Made by a program: the position numbers and the translations under genes
Shown: positions 56,065-64,000 of the stretch, in pieces
How the letters are laid out: every line of letters starts with the position of its first letter
How positions within the stretch are numbered: position 1 is the stretch's first letter
The notes under the pieces: model-generated
Told to the model about the DNA's origin: nothing
The model's input: only the letters and a program-made list of their open reading frames with translations
Databases searched by the model: none
DNA from: Alistipes onderdonkii
GTDB lineage: Bacteria; Bacteroidota; Bacteroidia; Bacteroidales; Rikenellaceae
NCBI RefSeq assembly: GCF_025145285.1
Contig: NZ_CP102251.1
Location: 930,001 to 994,000 of the forward strand
Direction: 5' to 3'
Length of the DNA stretch: 64,000 nt

Positions 56065-56400
56065 GATCGAAACACTTTTACATCTATTCTTCCCTTCCAG
56101 TTACTATCCACCCCGGATGGGGGGGGGTACCCACGCAACCCATCCCGGATTTTATTTATCCAGTCAACGATTACCATGTTTTTCAATACGACAATCGGCA
56201 AAGCTGTTATCATAACAAGATTGATCAAGCGGGGTGATATCTTCTGTGAAGATACTTTTTAAAACATCAAAAACAAAATATTTTTACATTATTTTGAACC
56301 AATATTAATATTTTTGTTTTATTTTGTAGTAGATAATCAAATATCTTGATTAACTATATAATGATTGCGTCTTTATTTTGTGTTCTTAAAATAAAATTAT
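56065..56400. other. Divergent intergenic region with a G9 tract
   Basis: Holds the divergent promoters of the transglutaminase-like gene and the DUF1573 fusion gene. Seen: a run of nine G at 56119-56127, and AT-rich DNA with TAnnTTTG-like boxes (about 56310-56390). No gene is supported. Confidence 0.5.
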
Positions 56401-57282
56401 ATGGCCAAATTCTGCTATTTGATGACCGGAATCATCATCATCCCGCTGTGGTGCACCTCGTGCAATGACAATAATCCCAGGAAAGAAATCCAGAAGATCG
56501 TAAAGGAATGGATCGGGAAAACGGTACTGCTGCCGCAGGATATACAACCGACTTCGTATTCCTGCGACACGGTTTACGACCCCGCGAAATCGAAAAAACC
56601 ATTCAGGATACTGAATTTCACCGATTCGATAGGCTGCACCTCCTGCAAGCTGAAATTGTTGACCTGGAACGCTTATGTGAGGGAAATCGACACGACGCTG
56701 GCCGACAAGGTCGATTTCCTGTTCTATTTCCACCCGCAGAACGAGCGGGAACTCGGGTTGATATTACGAGCCGACGGGTTCGAACTGCCGTTTTATATCG
56801 ACCGTAAAAATGAAATCGACAGGCTGAATGGCTTTCCGAAGAACCAGGCCTGCCAATGTTTTCTCCTCGACAGCACCAACAAGGTTCTATTGGTCGGCAA
56901 CCCGACGCATAAGCCGCGGCTTTGGGAGCTGTATAAGGAGATAATATCCGGGAAGAAGGCGGACAAAGTTCCCACGACCGACATCCGTATCGCCCGACTG
57001 GAAATCGAGGTTCCGGATTTGAGGATCGGCAGCACGGCACAGGCGGCCTTCGTCCTGGAAAACACGGGGAACAAACCGCTGGTAATAACCCACATCGACG
57101 CCTCCTGCGGGTGTACGAAACCGTCATGGAACCGGAGCCCCGTCATGCCCGGAGAGAAATCCGAAATCAAAGTGGAGATAATCCCCGACAAGGCCGGGGC
57201 TTTCGACAAGACATTGCGGGTCTTCTGCAATACGTCCGCCGGCAGCACTTCGCTGAAGATCATCGGTATGGTAGAGGAATAA
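56401..57282 (+). CDS. Thioredoxin-like plus DUF1573 fusion lipoprotein
   Basis: A 293-residue lipoprotein (MTGIIIIPLWCTSCND) with an N-terminal thioredoxin-like domain (LNFTDSIGCTSCKLKLL, a C-x-x-C site) and a C-terminal DUF1573 domain (FVLENTGNKPLVITHIDASC). The two parts match, as single proteins, the genes at 51608 and 51032. First gene of the plus-strand NVEALA cluster. Confidence 0.85.
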   Translation: MAKFCYLMTGIIIIPLWCTSCNDNNPRKEIQKIVKEWIGKTVLLPQDIQPTSYSCDTVYDPAKSKKPFRILNFTDSIGCTSCKLKLLTWNAYVREIDTTLADKVDFLFYFHPQNERELGLILRADGFELPFYIDRKNEIDRLNGFPKNQACQCFLLDSTNKVLLVGNPTHKPRLWELYKEIISGKKADKVPTTDIRIARLEIEVPDLRIGSTAQAAFVLENTGNKPLVITHIDASCGCTKPSWNRSPVMPGEKSEIKVEIIPDKAGAFDKTLRVFCNTSAGSTSLKIIGMVEE

Positions 57283-57480
57283 TTATCGGGAAAAACGAGG
57301 GCGGAGAATTGCCTCGGGAAAAGACACGTTTTCTCCGCCCGGCCGCCAAATCCCGGAAAAGGAAAGGAGGTTGTGCAAAAATAGTCAATTGATCCCAAAC
57401 CCCAAGCGGGTTAGCCGTTGTTGAAAGGATAGACACAACGCATCGAGTAAACTGTGAACGAACAGAAAAAGAAAAACGCT

Positions 57481-57792
57481 ATGAAAAAGAAAATTACGTT
57501 CGGCTTGGTGGCATTCGCCATGGTGGCAGCCTCGGCCGTATTTATGAAGAGCATTGCCAAGGACGACCTGTCCGCAATGATCCAGGCCAATGTGGATGCA
57601 TTGGCAGAGTTTGAGTGGAATGGACAATCATGGAACGAAAACTCCGATCATTGGTTTGGTGAACGTTGGCTACCTTCGCTGAAAGAGTGCGTTACAACCA
57701 ATTGGTTGGGTAAACCTTTTTACGGGAAACAGGTAGTCTGTGAAATTGGGGCTGGAAATTGCTTCAATGGCACCGATTGTACAAACTCATAA
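57481..57792 (+). CDS. NVEALA-family secreted small protein
   Basis: A 103-residue precursor from the ATG at 57481 (MKKKITFGLVAFAMVAASAV). It has the NVEALA-type motif (QANVDALAEFEW) and a Cys-containing C-terminus (VCEIGAGNCFNGTDC). The start at 57454 is less likely because it lengthens the signal region with charged residues. It is followed by a hairpin and three propeller genes. Confidence 0.85.
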   Translation: MKKKITFGLVAFAMVAASAVFMKSIAKDDLSAMIQANVDALAEFEWNGQSWNENSDHWFGERWLPSLKECVTTNWLGKPFYGKQVVCEIGAGNCFNGTDCTNS

Positions 57793-57800
57793 TTAATTCA

Positions 57801-57851
57801 GTAACGGTTGGTGTATTTATCAGCTTTGGTTGTAATTGCATCAACCGTTAC
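57801..57851. other. 10-bp stem between NVEALA gene and propeller gene
   Basis: GTAACGGTTG (57801-57810) pairs with CAACCGTTAC (57842-57851). A hairpin also follows the other NVEALA gene in the same position. Confidence 0.7.
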
Positions 57852-57896
57852 ATGCTACCAATCTATAATATACTATCTAACTAATAAATTTTATAA

Positions 57897-59084
57897 ATGA
57901 AACAATTAACCGCAGCTGTTTTAGCCTCCATCCTGTTCTGTGCTTGCGACACCCAGCCACAAAGCAATAGCATGGCATTAGAACTGTCCGACACGAAAAT
58001 TATTAAAATCACCTACGACACTCCGCACCCGATTCGGGCCGATAATGCCAGAATTATCGGCATGGATGAAATGCTCGATAGGGTCAAATCAATTGACTAC
58101 ATAAAACTGGATTCATCCGAGCCCGTCGGTGTAATCAACAAAATGATCGTAACAAAAGATAAAATATTCATACTGGATGCCTATGTTGCCCAACAGATCT
58201 TCGTATTTAGTAAAATGGGCAAGCTGTTATACCGTATCAAAAATAAAGGCCGGGGGCCGAAAGAATATCAGAGCATCAGAGATATGCAGGTCGACACCAT
58301 CCGGAATGAAATACTTGTAAATGACGCGTTGGCTCGCTCCTATCTTTATTTCTCCACCGATGACGGAGCGTTTCTCCGTAAGGAAACGGGAGTGGCGAAC
58401 TGTTATCTGGCGCATATCGACAGTTTGTATATAAATTATCAAGCCCCAGAACAGGATTTTAACGACAATGAGAATTGGGCGATTCTCGTTTCCGACAAAG
58501 ACTCCATTCTCTACAAGGGCTTCGAGCCTACACCGCTTCAAAATGATAATTTTATTAACAATAGCTTTACTTATGACTGCGATGGAAAGCTTTTGTTTAC
58601 TCCAGTCTACTCCGATACTGTTTACCAATTTATGTCTATATCCATAGTATCACCTAAATATGTGATCCACCAAAAGAAGAGCATATGGAATCTTTATAAC
58701 CAAAAAATACCCCCTCTGGAAGTAGATAAGTTAATCAAACAGAACAACTACACAAGATATGCGGGTAAATTTCTTGATGGGGGAAATTATGCTTCTTTTG
58801 AAATAGCCCACAAATGGGAGGAATATATTACCCCCAGACCTTATTTTTGGGATAAAAGAACCGACATAGTGTTTGCATGGGACACTGCCAATGTGGATGA
58901 AGATGCAATTGTCCATGAAATTATCCGACAACCGATAGCCGTCTACGGCGATACGTTTTTCGGCACCTGTTCGCCGCAAATCCCCGAAGAATACAGGAAA
59001 AACCTGAGCCCTAAGATCAAAAGCCTGCTGGAGTGTTCGAAGGAGAGCGACAACCCGATCGTGGTTGCGTATACGTTGAAATAA
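57897..59084 (+). CDS. 6-bladed beta-propeller lipoprotein, paralogue 1
   Basis: A 395-residue lipoprotein (SILFCACDTQPQ) of the same propeller family. Hallmark: KNKGRGPKEYQSIRDMQVDT. The last 165 residues are almost identical to paralogue 3, far more than the rest of the protein. Confidence 0.88.
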   Translation: MKQLTAAVLASILFCACDTQPQSNSMALELSDTKIIKITYDTPHPIRADNARIIGMDEMLDRVKSIDYIKLDSSEPVGVINKMIVTKDKIFILDAYVAQQIFVFSKMGKLLYRIKNKGRGPKEYQSIRDMQVDTIRNEILVNDALARSYLYFSTDDGAFLRKETGVANCYLAHIDSLYINYQAPEQDFNDNENWAILVSDKDSILYKGFEPTPLQNDNFINNSFTYDCDGKLLFTPVYSDTVYQFMSISIVSPKYVIHQKKSIWNLYNQKIPPLEVDKLIKQNNYTRYAGKFLDGGNYASFEIAHKWEEYITPRPYFWDKRTDIVFAWDTANVDEDAIVHEIIRQPIAVYGDTFFGTCSPQIPEEYRKNLSPKIKSLLECSKESDNPIVVAYTLK

Positions 59085-59124
59085 TCGTAAAAACACCCAA
59101 GCAGAAGACCAAATAAGAAAGCAT

Positions 59125-60306
59125 ATGAAGCAACTAACAGCCACAATTATAGCCGCCCTATTCTGCGCCGCCTGCGGAACCACGCAACTAAAAAACAGCC
59201 CGGCATTGGAACTGTCTGATGTAGACTCAATTCATATCATGCCCGGCACTCCGCACCTGATCCGGGCCGACAATGCCAAAATCATCAGCACGGCTGAGTT
59301 GCTCAATATGGTCGGACAGGTCGATTACTTAAAGTTGGATTCATCCGAACCCATCGGTGAAATCTCAAAAATGGTCGTAACCAGAGACAAAATTTTTATA
59401 CTGGATGCTCACATTGCACAGCAAATCTTTGTATTTAACAAAACCGGTAAGTTATTATTCCGTATCAAAAATAAAGGCCGGGGGCCGAAGGAATACATTA
59501 GTATCTGGGATATGCAGGTCGACACAATTCGGAATGAAATCCTGCTGAACGACGCCCTTGCGCGATCGTATCTCTATTTTTCCGCCGATGACGGACAGTT
59601 TATCCGCAGGGAAAAAGGCATTGCAAATTGTTATGTAGCACGTATCGACAGCCTATACGTAAATCTCCAAAACAACGGACAAGATTTTAATGATGAGGAA
59701 AACTGGGCGATACTCATTACCGATAAAGATTCGGTAATCTATAAAGGGTTCGAATTTAAACCGATCCAGGAAGGCGATTATATAGTCAACAGTTTTTACA
59801 GGGATAATGACGGAAGCCTACTATATACTCCGGTCTACTCCGATACCATTTACCAGTTCACGTCCCCGGCAACTGCCTATGCGAAATATGTGATATGCCA
59901 GGAGAAAAGCATATGGAAACTTTATAATGAAAAATTAACGGCATTGGAAATACGTCAGCGGATTAAAGAAAACAATTACACGAGAAGTGGTACCGATTTT
60001 ATTGCGACGGGAACCCATGTGTTCTTTACTCTCGATAGTAAGTATAAAGAGTATGTTGGAGTGAAACCCCATTTTTGGGATAAACGGAATAATATCATTT
60101 ACAAATGGGATGAAGGTATCCCGTCGCCAATACGAGATCTTATCGGCCATCCGAAGGCCGTTTACGGGAACACATTCGTCAGCATCTCCCCCACAGTAGG
60201 AATACCAAAAGAATACAGATACCTATTTAATCCCCGACTCAAAAAATTACTGGACAATTCGAACGAGGGCGATAACCCCATATTAGCTTTGTATACGCTG
60301 AAATAG
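59125..60306 (+). CDS. 6-bladed beta-propeller lipoprotein, paralogue 2
   Basis: A 393-residue lipoprotein (ALFCAACGTTQL) of the same family. It keeps KNKGRGPKEYISIWDMQVDT but differs in the last third from paralogues 1 and 3. It shares a stretch of the first half with paralogue 3. Spacing to neighbours is about 40 bases. Confidence 0.88.
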   Translation: MKQLTATIIAALFCAACGTTQLKNSPALELSDVDSIHIMPGTPHLIRADNAKIISTAELLNMVGQVDYLKLDSSEPIGEISKMVVTRDKIFILDAHIAQQIFVFNKTGKLLFRIKNKGRGPKEYISIWDMQVDTIRNEILLNDALARSYLYFSADDGQFIRREKGIANCYVARIDSLYVNLQNNGQDFNDEENWAILITDKDSVIYKGFEFKPIQEGDYIVNSFYRDNDGSLLYTPVYSDTIYQFTSPATAYAKYVICQEKSIWKLYNEKLTALEIRQRIKENNYTRSGTDFIATGTHVFFTLDSKYKEYVGVKPHFWDKRNNIIYKWDEGIPSPIRDLIGHPKAVYGNTFVSISPTVGIPKEYRYLFNPRLKKLLDNSNEGDNPILALYTLK

Positions 60307-60344
60307 CCGCAGAAACTCTTGGTTCCATATTATTAGAAAACCAC

Positions 60345-61529
60345 ATGAAACAACTAACCGCCATTATTTTAACCGCCTTGATCTGGGCATGCGGAGCCCA
60401 GCCACAAAACGACAGCAGGGCATTAGAACTGTCCGACACGAAAATTATTAAAATCACCCACGACACTCCGCACCCGATTCGGGCCGATAATGCCAGAGTT
60501 ATCGGCATGGATGAAATGCTCGATATGGTCAAATCGATCGACTACATAAAACTGGATTCATCCGAGCCCGTCGGTGTAATAGACAAAATGATCGTTACAA
60601 ACGATAAAATCTTCATAATGGATTCTTTTGCGGCTCAGCAAATTTTTGTATTCGACAAAACAGGCAAATTGTTGTTCCGCATCAAGAACAAAGGCCGGGG
60701 GCCCAAAGAATACATTAGTATCTGGGATATGCAAGTCGACACCATCCGGAATGAAATACTTGTAAATGACGCGCTGGCCCGCTCCTACCTTTATTATTCC
60801 ACCGATGACGGGACATTCCTACGGAGGGAAAAGGGAATAGCGAACTGCTATTTGGCACGTATCGACAGCCTATCCATAAACCTTCAAATTCCCGGACAGG
60901 ATTTCAACGACGACGAAAACTGGGCGATTCTCGTTTCCGACAAAGACTCCGTCCTTTACAAAGGATTCGCCCCGACACCTCTGCAAGACAACAATTTTGC
61001 AGTCAACAGTTTCACTTATGACTGCGATGGAAAGCTTTTGTTTACTCCAGTCTACTCCGATACTGTTTACCAATTTATGTCTGTATCCATAGTATCACCT
61101 AAATATGTGATCCACCAAAAGAAGAGCATATGGAATCTTTATAACCAAAAAATACCCCCTCTGGAAGTAGATAAGTTAATCAAGCAGAACAACTACACAA
61201 GATATGCGGGTAAATTTCTTGATGGGGAAAGTTATGCTTCTTTTGAAATAGCCCACAAATGGGAGGAATATATTACCCCCAGACCTTATTTTTGGGATAA
61301 AAGAACCGACATAGTGTTTGCATGGGATACTGCCAATGTGGATGAAGATGCAATTGTCCATGAAATTATCCGACAACCGATAGCCGTCTACGGCGATACG
61401 TTTTTCGGCACCTGTTCGCCGCAAATCCCCGAAGAATACAGGAAAAACCTGAGCCCCAAGATCAAAAGCCTGCTGGAGTGTTCGAAGGAGAGCGACAACC
61501 CGATCGTGGTTGCGTATACGTTGAAATGA
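60345..61529 (+). CDS. 6-bladed beta-propeller lipoprotein, paralogue 3
   Basis: A 394-residue lipoprotein (LTALIWACGAQPQ). It is a mosaic: the start matches paralogue 1, the segment with GPKEYISIWDMQVDT matches paralogue 2, and the last 170 residues match paralogue 1 almost exactly. It ends in TGA. Confidence 0.88.
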   Translation: MKQLTAIILTALIWACGAQPQNDSRALELSDTKIIKITHDTPHPIRADNARVIGMDEMLDMVKSIDYIKLDSSEPVGVIDKMIVTNDKIFIMDSFAAQQIFVFDKTGKLLFRIKNKGRGPKEYISIWDMQVDTIRNEILVNDALARSYLYYSTDDGTFLRREKGIANCYLARIDSLSINLQIPGQDFNDDENWAILVSDKDSVLYKGFAPTPLQDNNFAVNSFTYDCDGKLLFTPVYSDTVYQFMSVSIVSPKYVIHQKKSIWNLYNQKIPPLEVDKLIKQNNYTRYAGKFLDGESYASFEIAHKWEEYITPRPYFWDKRTDIVFAWDTANVDEDAIVHEIIRQPIAVYGDTFFGTCSPQIPEEYRKNLSPKIKSLLECSKESDNPIVVAYTLK

Positions 61530-61911
61530 CTATAGCAACAACTATATTTCTTATGACACGACAATTAAAAAAGGTTACACGATAATAATTAAGAAAATAT
61601 TTGTCAAATAATATTATTCTGCTTAAATTTGATAACCGACACCCACTTTATATAGTAAATAAATTAATGAAATCATCTCTCCAATTTAAACAAACAGCCC
61701 ATGTTTGCCACCCTTTGCATACCTGTTGCCGAAACCATCGTCCGAGATAAGGATCCGTCTGCAAGTCGCTGGAAACAGTTATTCACACTTCGAACTTGAA
61801 TACTCCGCCCCGCGACACTGCAGAGCGTCGTTCCCACTCCTTTCCGGGACAGTGACATATGCCCCCTGAAATTCCGCAACTCGATCCATCTCCTAACACC
61901 AAAACAAGCCT
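61530..61911. other. Gap before the efflux operon
   Basis: 382 bases, AT-rich, with no supported gene. It probably contains the promoter of the tolC-like gene. Confidence 0.4.
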
Positions 61912-63438
61912 ATGATACCGGAGATCATACGAAAGATATTAATCGTCGTCGCAGGAACCATACTCCCCGCAGCGGCACGGTCGCAGAGTTCGGCAATTGC
62001 GCCACAGGAATCGCAGCAGATACAACTCCGCCTGACGCTCGACAAGGCGATCTATTCGGCGCAAAACCATTCGATCGCCGCGATGGTCGCCAAATATACG
62101 TTTCTCTCCTCGTACTGGTCGTTCCGTTCCTACCAGGCAAGCCGGCTTCCGTCGCTCAACCTGAGCGGCGAGGTGCTGAGTTTCGACCGTTCGCTGCGCC
62201 TGTTGCAGGATTACGACACCGGGGAGATGCGTTATCTGGAGAACTACAACCTGCAAAACACACTGGGGCTTGCCATCCAGCAGAATATCACCCTGACGGG
62301 CGGCACCCTCAGGCTTTACTCGTCGCTCAACCGCCTCGACCAGTTCGCCCCCAAGGAGTCTAAATCCTATTATTCACAGCCCATCACGCTTTCCTACACC
62401 CAGCCTCTCTTTGCCTACAACAGCTTCAAATGGAATAAGAAGATCGCCCCGAAAGAGTACGAACTGGCCAAACGCACCTACATCGAAGCCATGGAGGACA
62501 TTACGGTGCAGGCCGTGAGCTACTATTTCAGCTTGCTGCTGAGCAAAACCAGGCATACCATCGCCGTCAAGAACTACGGCAATACCAAATCCCTCTATTC
62601 CATAGCCGAAGAACGGCTCAAACTGGGGAGCATCACCAACGACGAGCTGCTCCAGTTGCAACTGCGCATGCTCAACGACAGCCTGGCGATCAACGACACG
62701 GCACTGGCAGTCCGCGAGCAGCGCATGAGGTTCAACTCTTACCTGCGTTACAGCGAGAACGTCGATATAGACCCGGTGCTCGACGAGCAAATCCCCGCCA
62801 TCGAGATCGACTATGTGACCGTACTGGACAAGGCGCTGGAAAACTCGTCGTTCAATGCCGGCAACCAACTGCGAGCGCTCAACGCCGAGGCAGGCATCGC
62901 CCAGGCCAAGGCCGAACGGGGCGCTACGGCCACGATAAATGCCCGGTTCGGGTTGTCCCAAACCGGCGAAGAGTTCCGGACGGCCTATTCGAACCTGCTC
63001 GACCAGGAGGTCATCGGACTTCAGTTTTCCATCCCGCTTTTCGACTGGGGCATGGGCAAGGGCCGCGTCCGCATGGCCAAGGCGAGGGCCGACATGGTGC
63101 GCAACCAGATCGAGCAGGACGAAACCGATTACCGGCACACAATCTATACGCTCATCGAACAATTCCACAACCAGCGGAACCAATGCGTCGTGGCCGCCCG
63201 GGCACGGGAGGTCGCTGAAAGCCGCTATGCCATGGCGATGGAGAATTTCCGGCGGGGCACGGTGTCGGTTACGGACATGAATACGGCGCAGACCGAAAAA
63301 GACCAGGCCAGCCAGACCTACGTGTCGGCGCTGGCCGATTTCTGGAACTACTACTACTCGCTGCGCCGCAAAACCCTCTACGACTTCATTTCCCACACCG
63401 ATATCAGCGTCGAGTTCGACCGCCTCATCGAAGAATAA
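61912..63438 (+). CDS. TolC-family outer-membrane efflux protein
   Basis: A 508-residue protein with a signal peptide and the two-repeat TolC layout (helical barrels; ISYTQPLFAYNSFKWNKKI-type strand, then AEAGIAQAKAERGATATI and SIPLFDWGMGKGRVRMAKA). It is the exit duct of a tripartite efflux pump and is followed by the adaptor gene. Confidence 0.9.
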   Translation: MIPEIIRKILIVVAGTILPAAARSQSSAIAPQESQQIQLRLTLDKAIYSAQNHSIAAMVAKYTFLSSYWSFRSYQASRLPSLNLSGEVLSFDRSLRLLQDYDTGEMRYLENYNLQNTLGLAIQQNITLTGGTLRLYSSLNRLDQFAPKESKSYYSQPITLSYTQPLFAYNSFKWNKKIAPKEYELAKRTYIEAMEDITVQAVSYYFSLLLSKTRHTIAVKNYGNTKSLYSIAEERLKLGSITNDELLQLQLRMLNDSLAINDTALAVREQRMRFNSYLRYSENVDIDPVLDEQIPAIEIDYVTVLDKALENSSFNAGNQLRALNAEAGIAQAKAERGATATINARFGLSQTGEEFRTAYSNLLDQEVIGLQFSIPLFDWGMGKGRVRMAKARADMVRNQIEQDETDYRHTIYTLIEQFHNQRNQCVVAARAREVAESRYAMAMENFRRGTVSVTDMNTAQTEKDQASQTYVSALADFWNYYYSLRRKTLYDFISHTDISVEFDRLIEE

Positions 63439-63446
63439 CCCTTGCC

Positions 63447-64000
63447 ATGAAACAACACTACCTTTATCTGCTTTGTGCAGCGCTCCTCGCGGGCTGCGGC
63501 AAAACGAAGAACGCAAAGACCGATGCGGCACAGGATCGCATGCAGCACCGTATCGAACACAACGAAGTCACGGTGGATACGCTGCAAAGGCGCGACTTCA
63601 TGCGGGAGCTGATCAGCAACGGACGGCTGGCAGCCTCGAAGCGCAGCACGCTCTCCTTCGAGGTTTCGGGGACAATCGCGGCGATCGATGCGAAGAACGG
63701 ATCCCGCGTAGGCGCCGGGGAGCCGATCGCCCGCATCGATACGAGCGACTACGCCCTTCAGCTGCACAAGGCGCAGCTGGCATTGGACAAGGCGCGGCTG
63801 GGGTTTTACGACGTATTGGTCGGACAGGGGTATCAGGCCGGCGACACGGTCACCCCTCCGGCCGGGGTCATGCAGCTGGCACGCATCCGCTCGGGGTATG
63901 CCGATGCCACGGCATCGCTGCTCAGCGCCCGCCGCAGCCTGGCTCACTGTACCCTGCGGGCTCCCTTTGCGGGAAAGGTCGCCGATGTGGAACAACAGGT
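63447..64000 (+). CDS. RND efflux periplasmic adaptor (HlyD family), partial at the window end
   Basis: A lipoprotein (LCAALLAGCGKTK) that begins 9 bases after the tolC-like stop. Seen: adaptor beta-barrel and lipoyl-like half (SNGRLAASKRSTLSFEVSGT, then IAAIDAKNGSRVGAGEP), a helical hairpin and the return lipoyl strand (LRAPFAGKVADVE). The gene is cut by the window end; its RND pump gene should follow. Confidence 0.9.
   Translation, partial: MKQHYLYLLCAALLAGCGKTKNAKTDAAQDRMQHRIEHNEVTVDTLQRRDFMRELISNGRLAASKRSTLSFEVSGTIAAIDAKNGSRVGAGEPIARIDTSDYALQLHKAQLALDKARLGFYDVLVGQGYQAGDTVTPPAGVMQLARIRSGYADATASLLSARRSLAHCTLRAPFAGKVADVEQQ

Overview
The window is from a bacterium of the order Bacteroidales. 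The evidence is TTTG / TAnnTTTG promoters, SusC/SusD pairs, a FecR-type anti-sigma factor, a CTnDOT-type tra gene set, DUF1573 and NVEALA proteins, and many lipoproteins with short lipoboxes. An Alistipes-like host is possible, but the species cannot be fixed from this sequence alone.

Region 1 (about 1-12.8 kb, all +) is a polysaccharide utilization locus (PUL) for N-glycan-like substrates. It runs ECF sigma factor, FecR anti-sigma factor, STN-domain SusC transducer, SusD, a GH18-like protein without catalytic residues, a DUF1735/LamG lipoprotein, a DUF1735-GH18 protein, and two EndoH-like GH18 copies. Each of the last two carries an apparent one-base frame disruption.

Region 2 (about 13-50.9 kb) is an integrative conjugative element. 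A minus-strand transfer operon runs from traA (29.3 kb) down to traQ (13.8 kb). A group II intron sits inside traG, and two orphan DNA methyltransferases sit near the distal end. Facing the operon are 51-bp tandem repeats, a hairpin-rich oriT candidate, mobA and mobB. Between mobB and mobC lie a gene-free kilobase and a cargo of an MNT-HEPN protein, an ORF6N protein and a DUF1016 nuclease. After mobC come a five-gene fimbria-like cluster, a radical SAM gene, a small lipoprotein, a MerR-like HTH protein (probable excisionase) and a tyrosine integrase. The right end abuts what looks like the 3' end of a tRNA-Leu gene and a terminator. No matching left end was recognised, so the PUL could be host DNA or element cargo.

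The most striking feature is that nine element genes are each interrupted by in-frame TGA (ten codons in total). The affected genes are the Dam-like methylase, traM, traG, traE, traD, mobA, mobC (two codons), the radical SAM gene and the HTH gene. In several cases family knowledge places Trp exactly there, and the reading frame resumes perfectly. No in-frame TAA or TAG and no frameshift was seen inside element genes. The genes therefore appear to need UGA to be read as Trp, although neighbouring genes still end at TGA.

Region 3 (about 51-61.5 kb) is ordinary chromosome with two divergent NVEALA-peptide clusters. Each combines an NVEALA small protein, a hairpin, one or more 6-bladed beta-propeller lipoproteins, a thioredoxin-like domain and a DUF1573 domain. 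The last two are separate proteins in one cluster and fused in the other. Region 4 (61.9 kb to the end) starts a TolC / RND-adaptor efflux operon that runs off the window.
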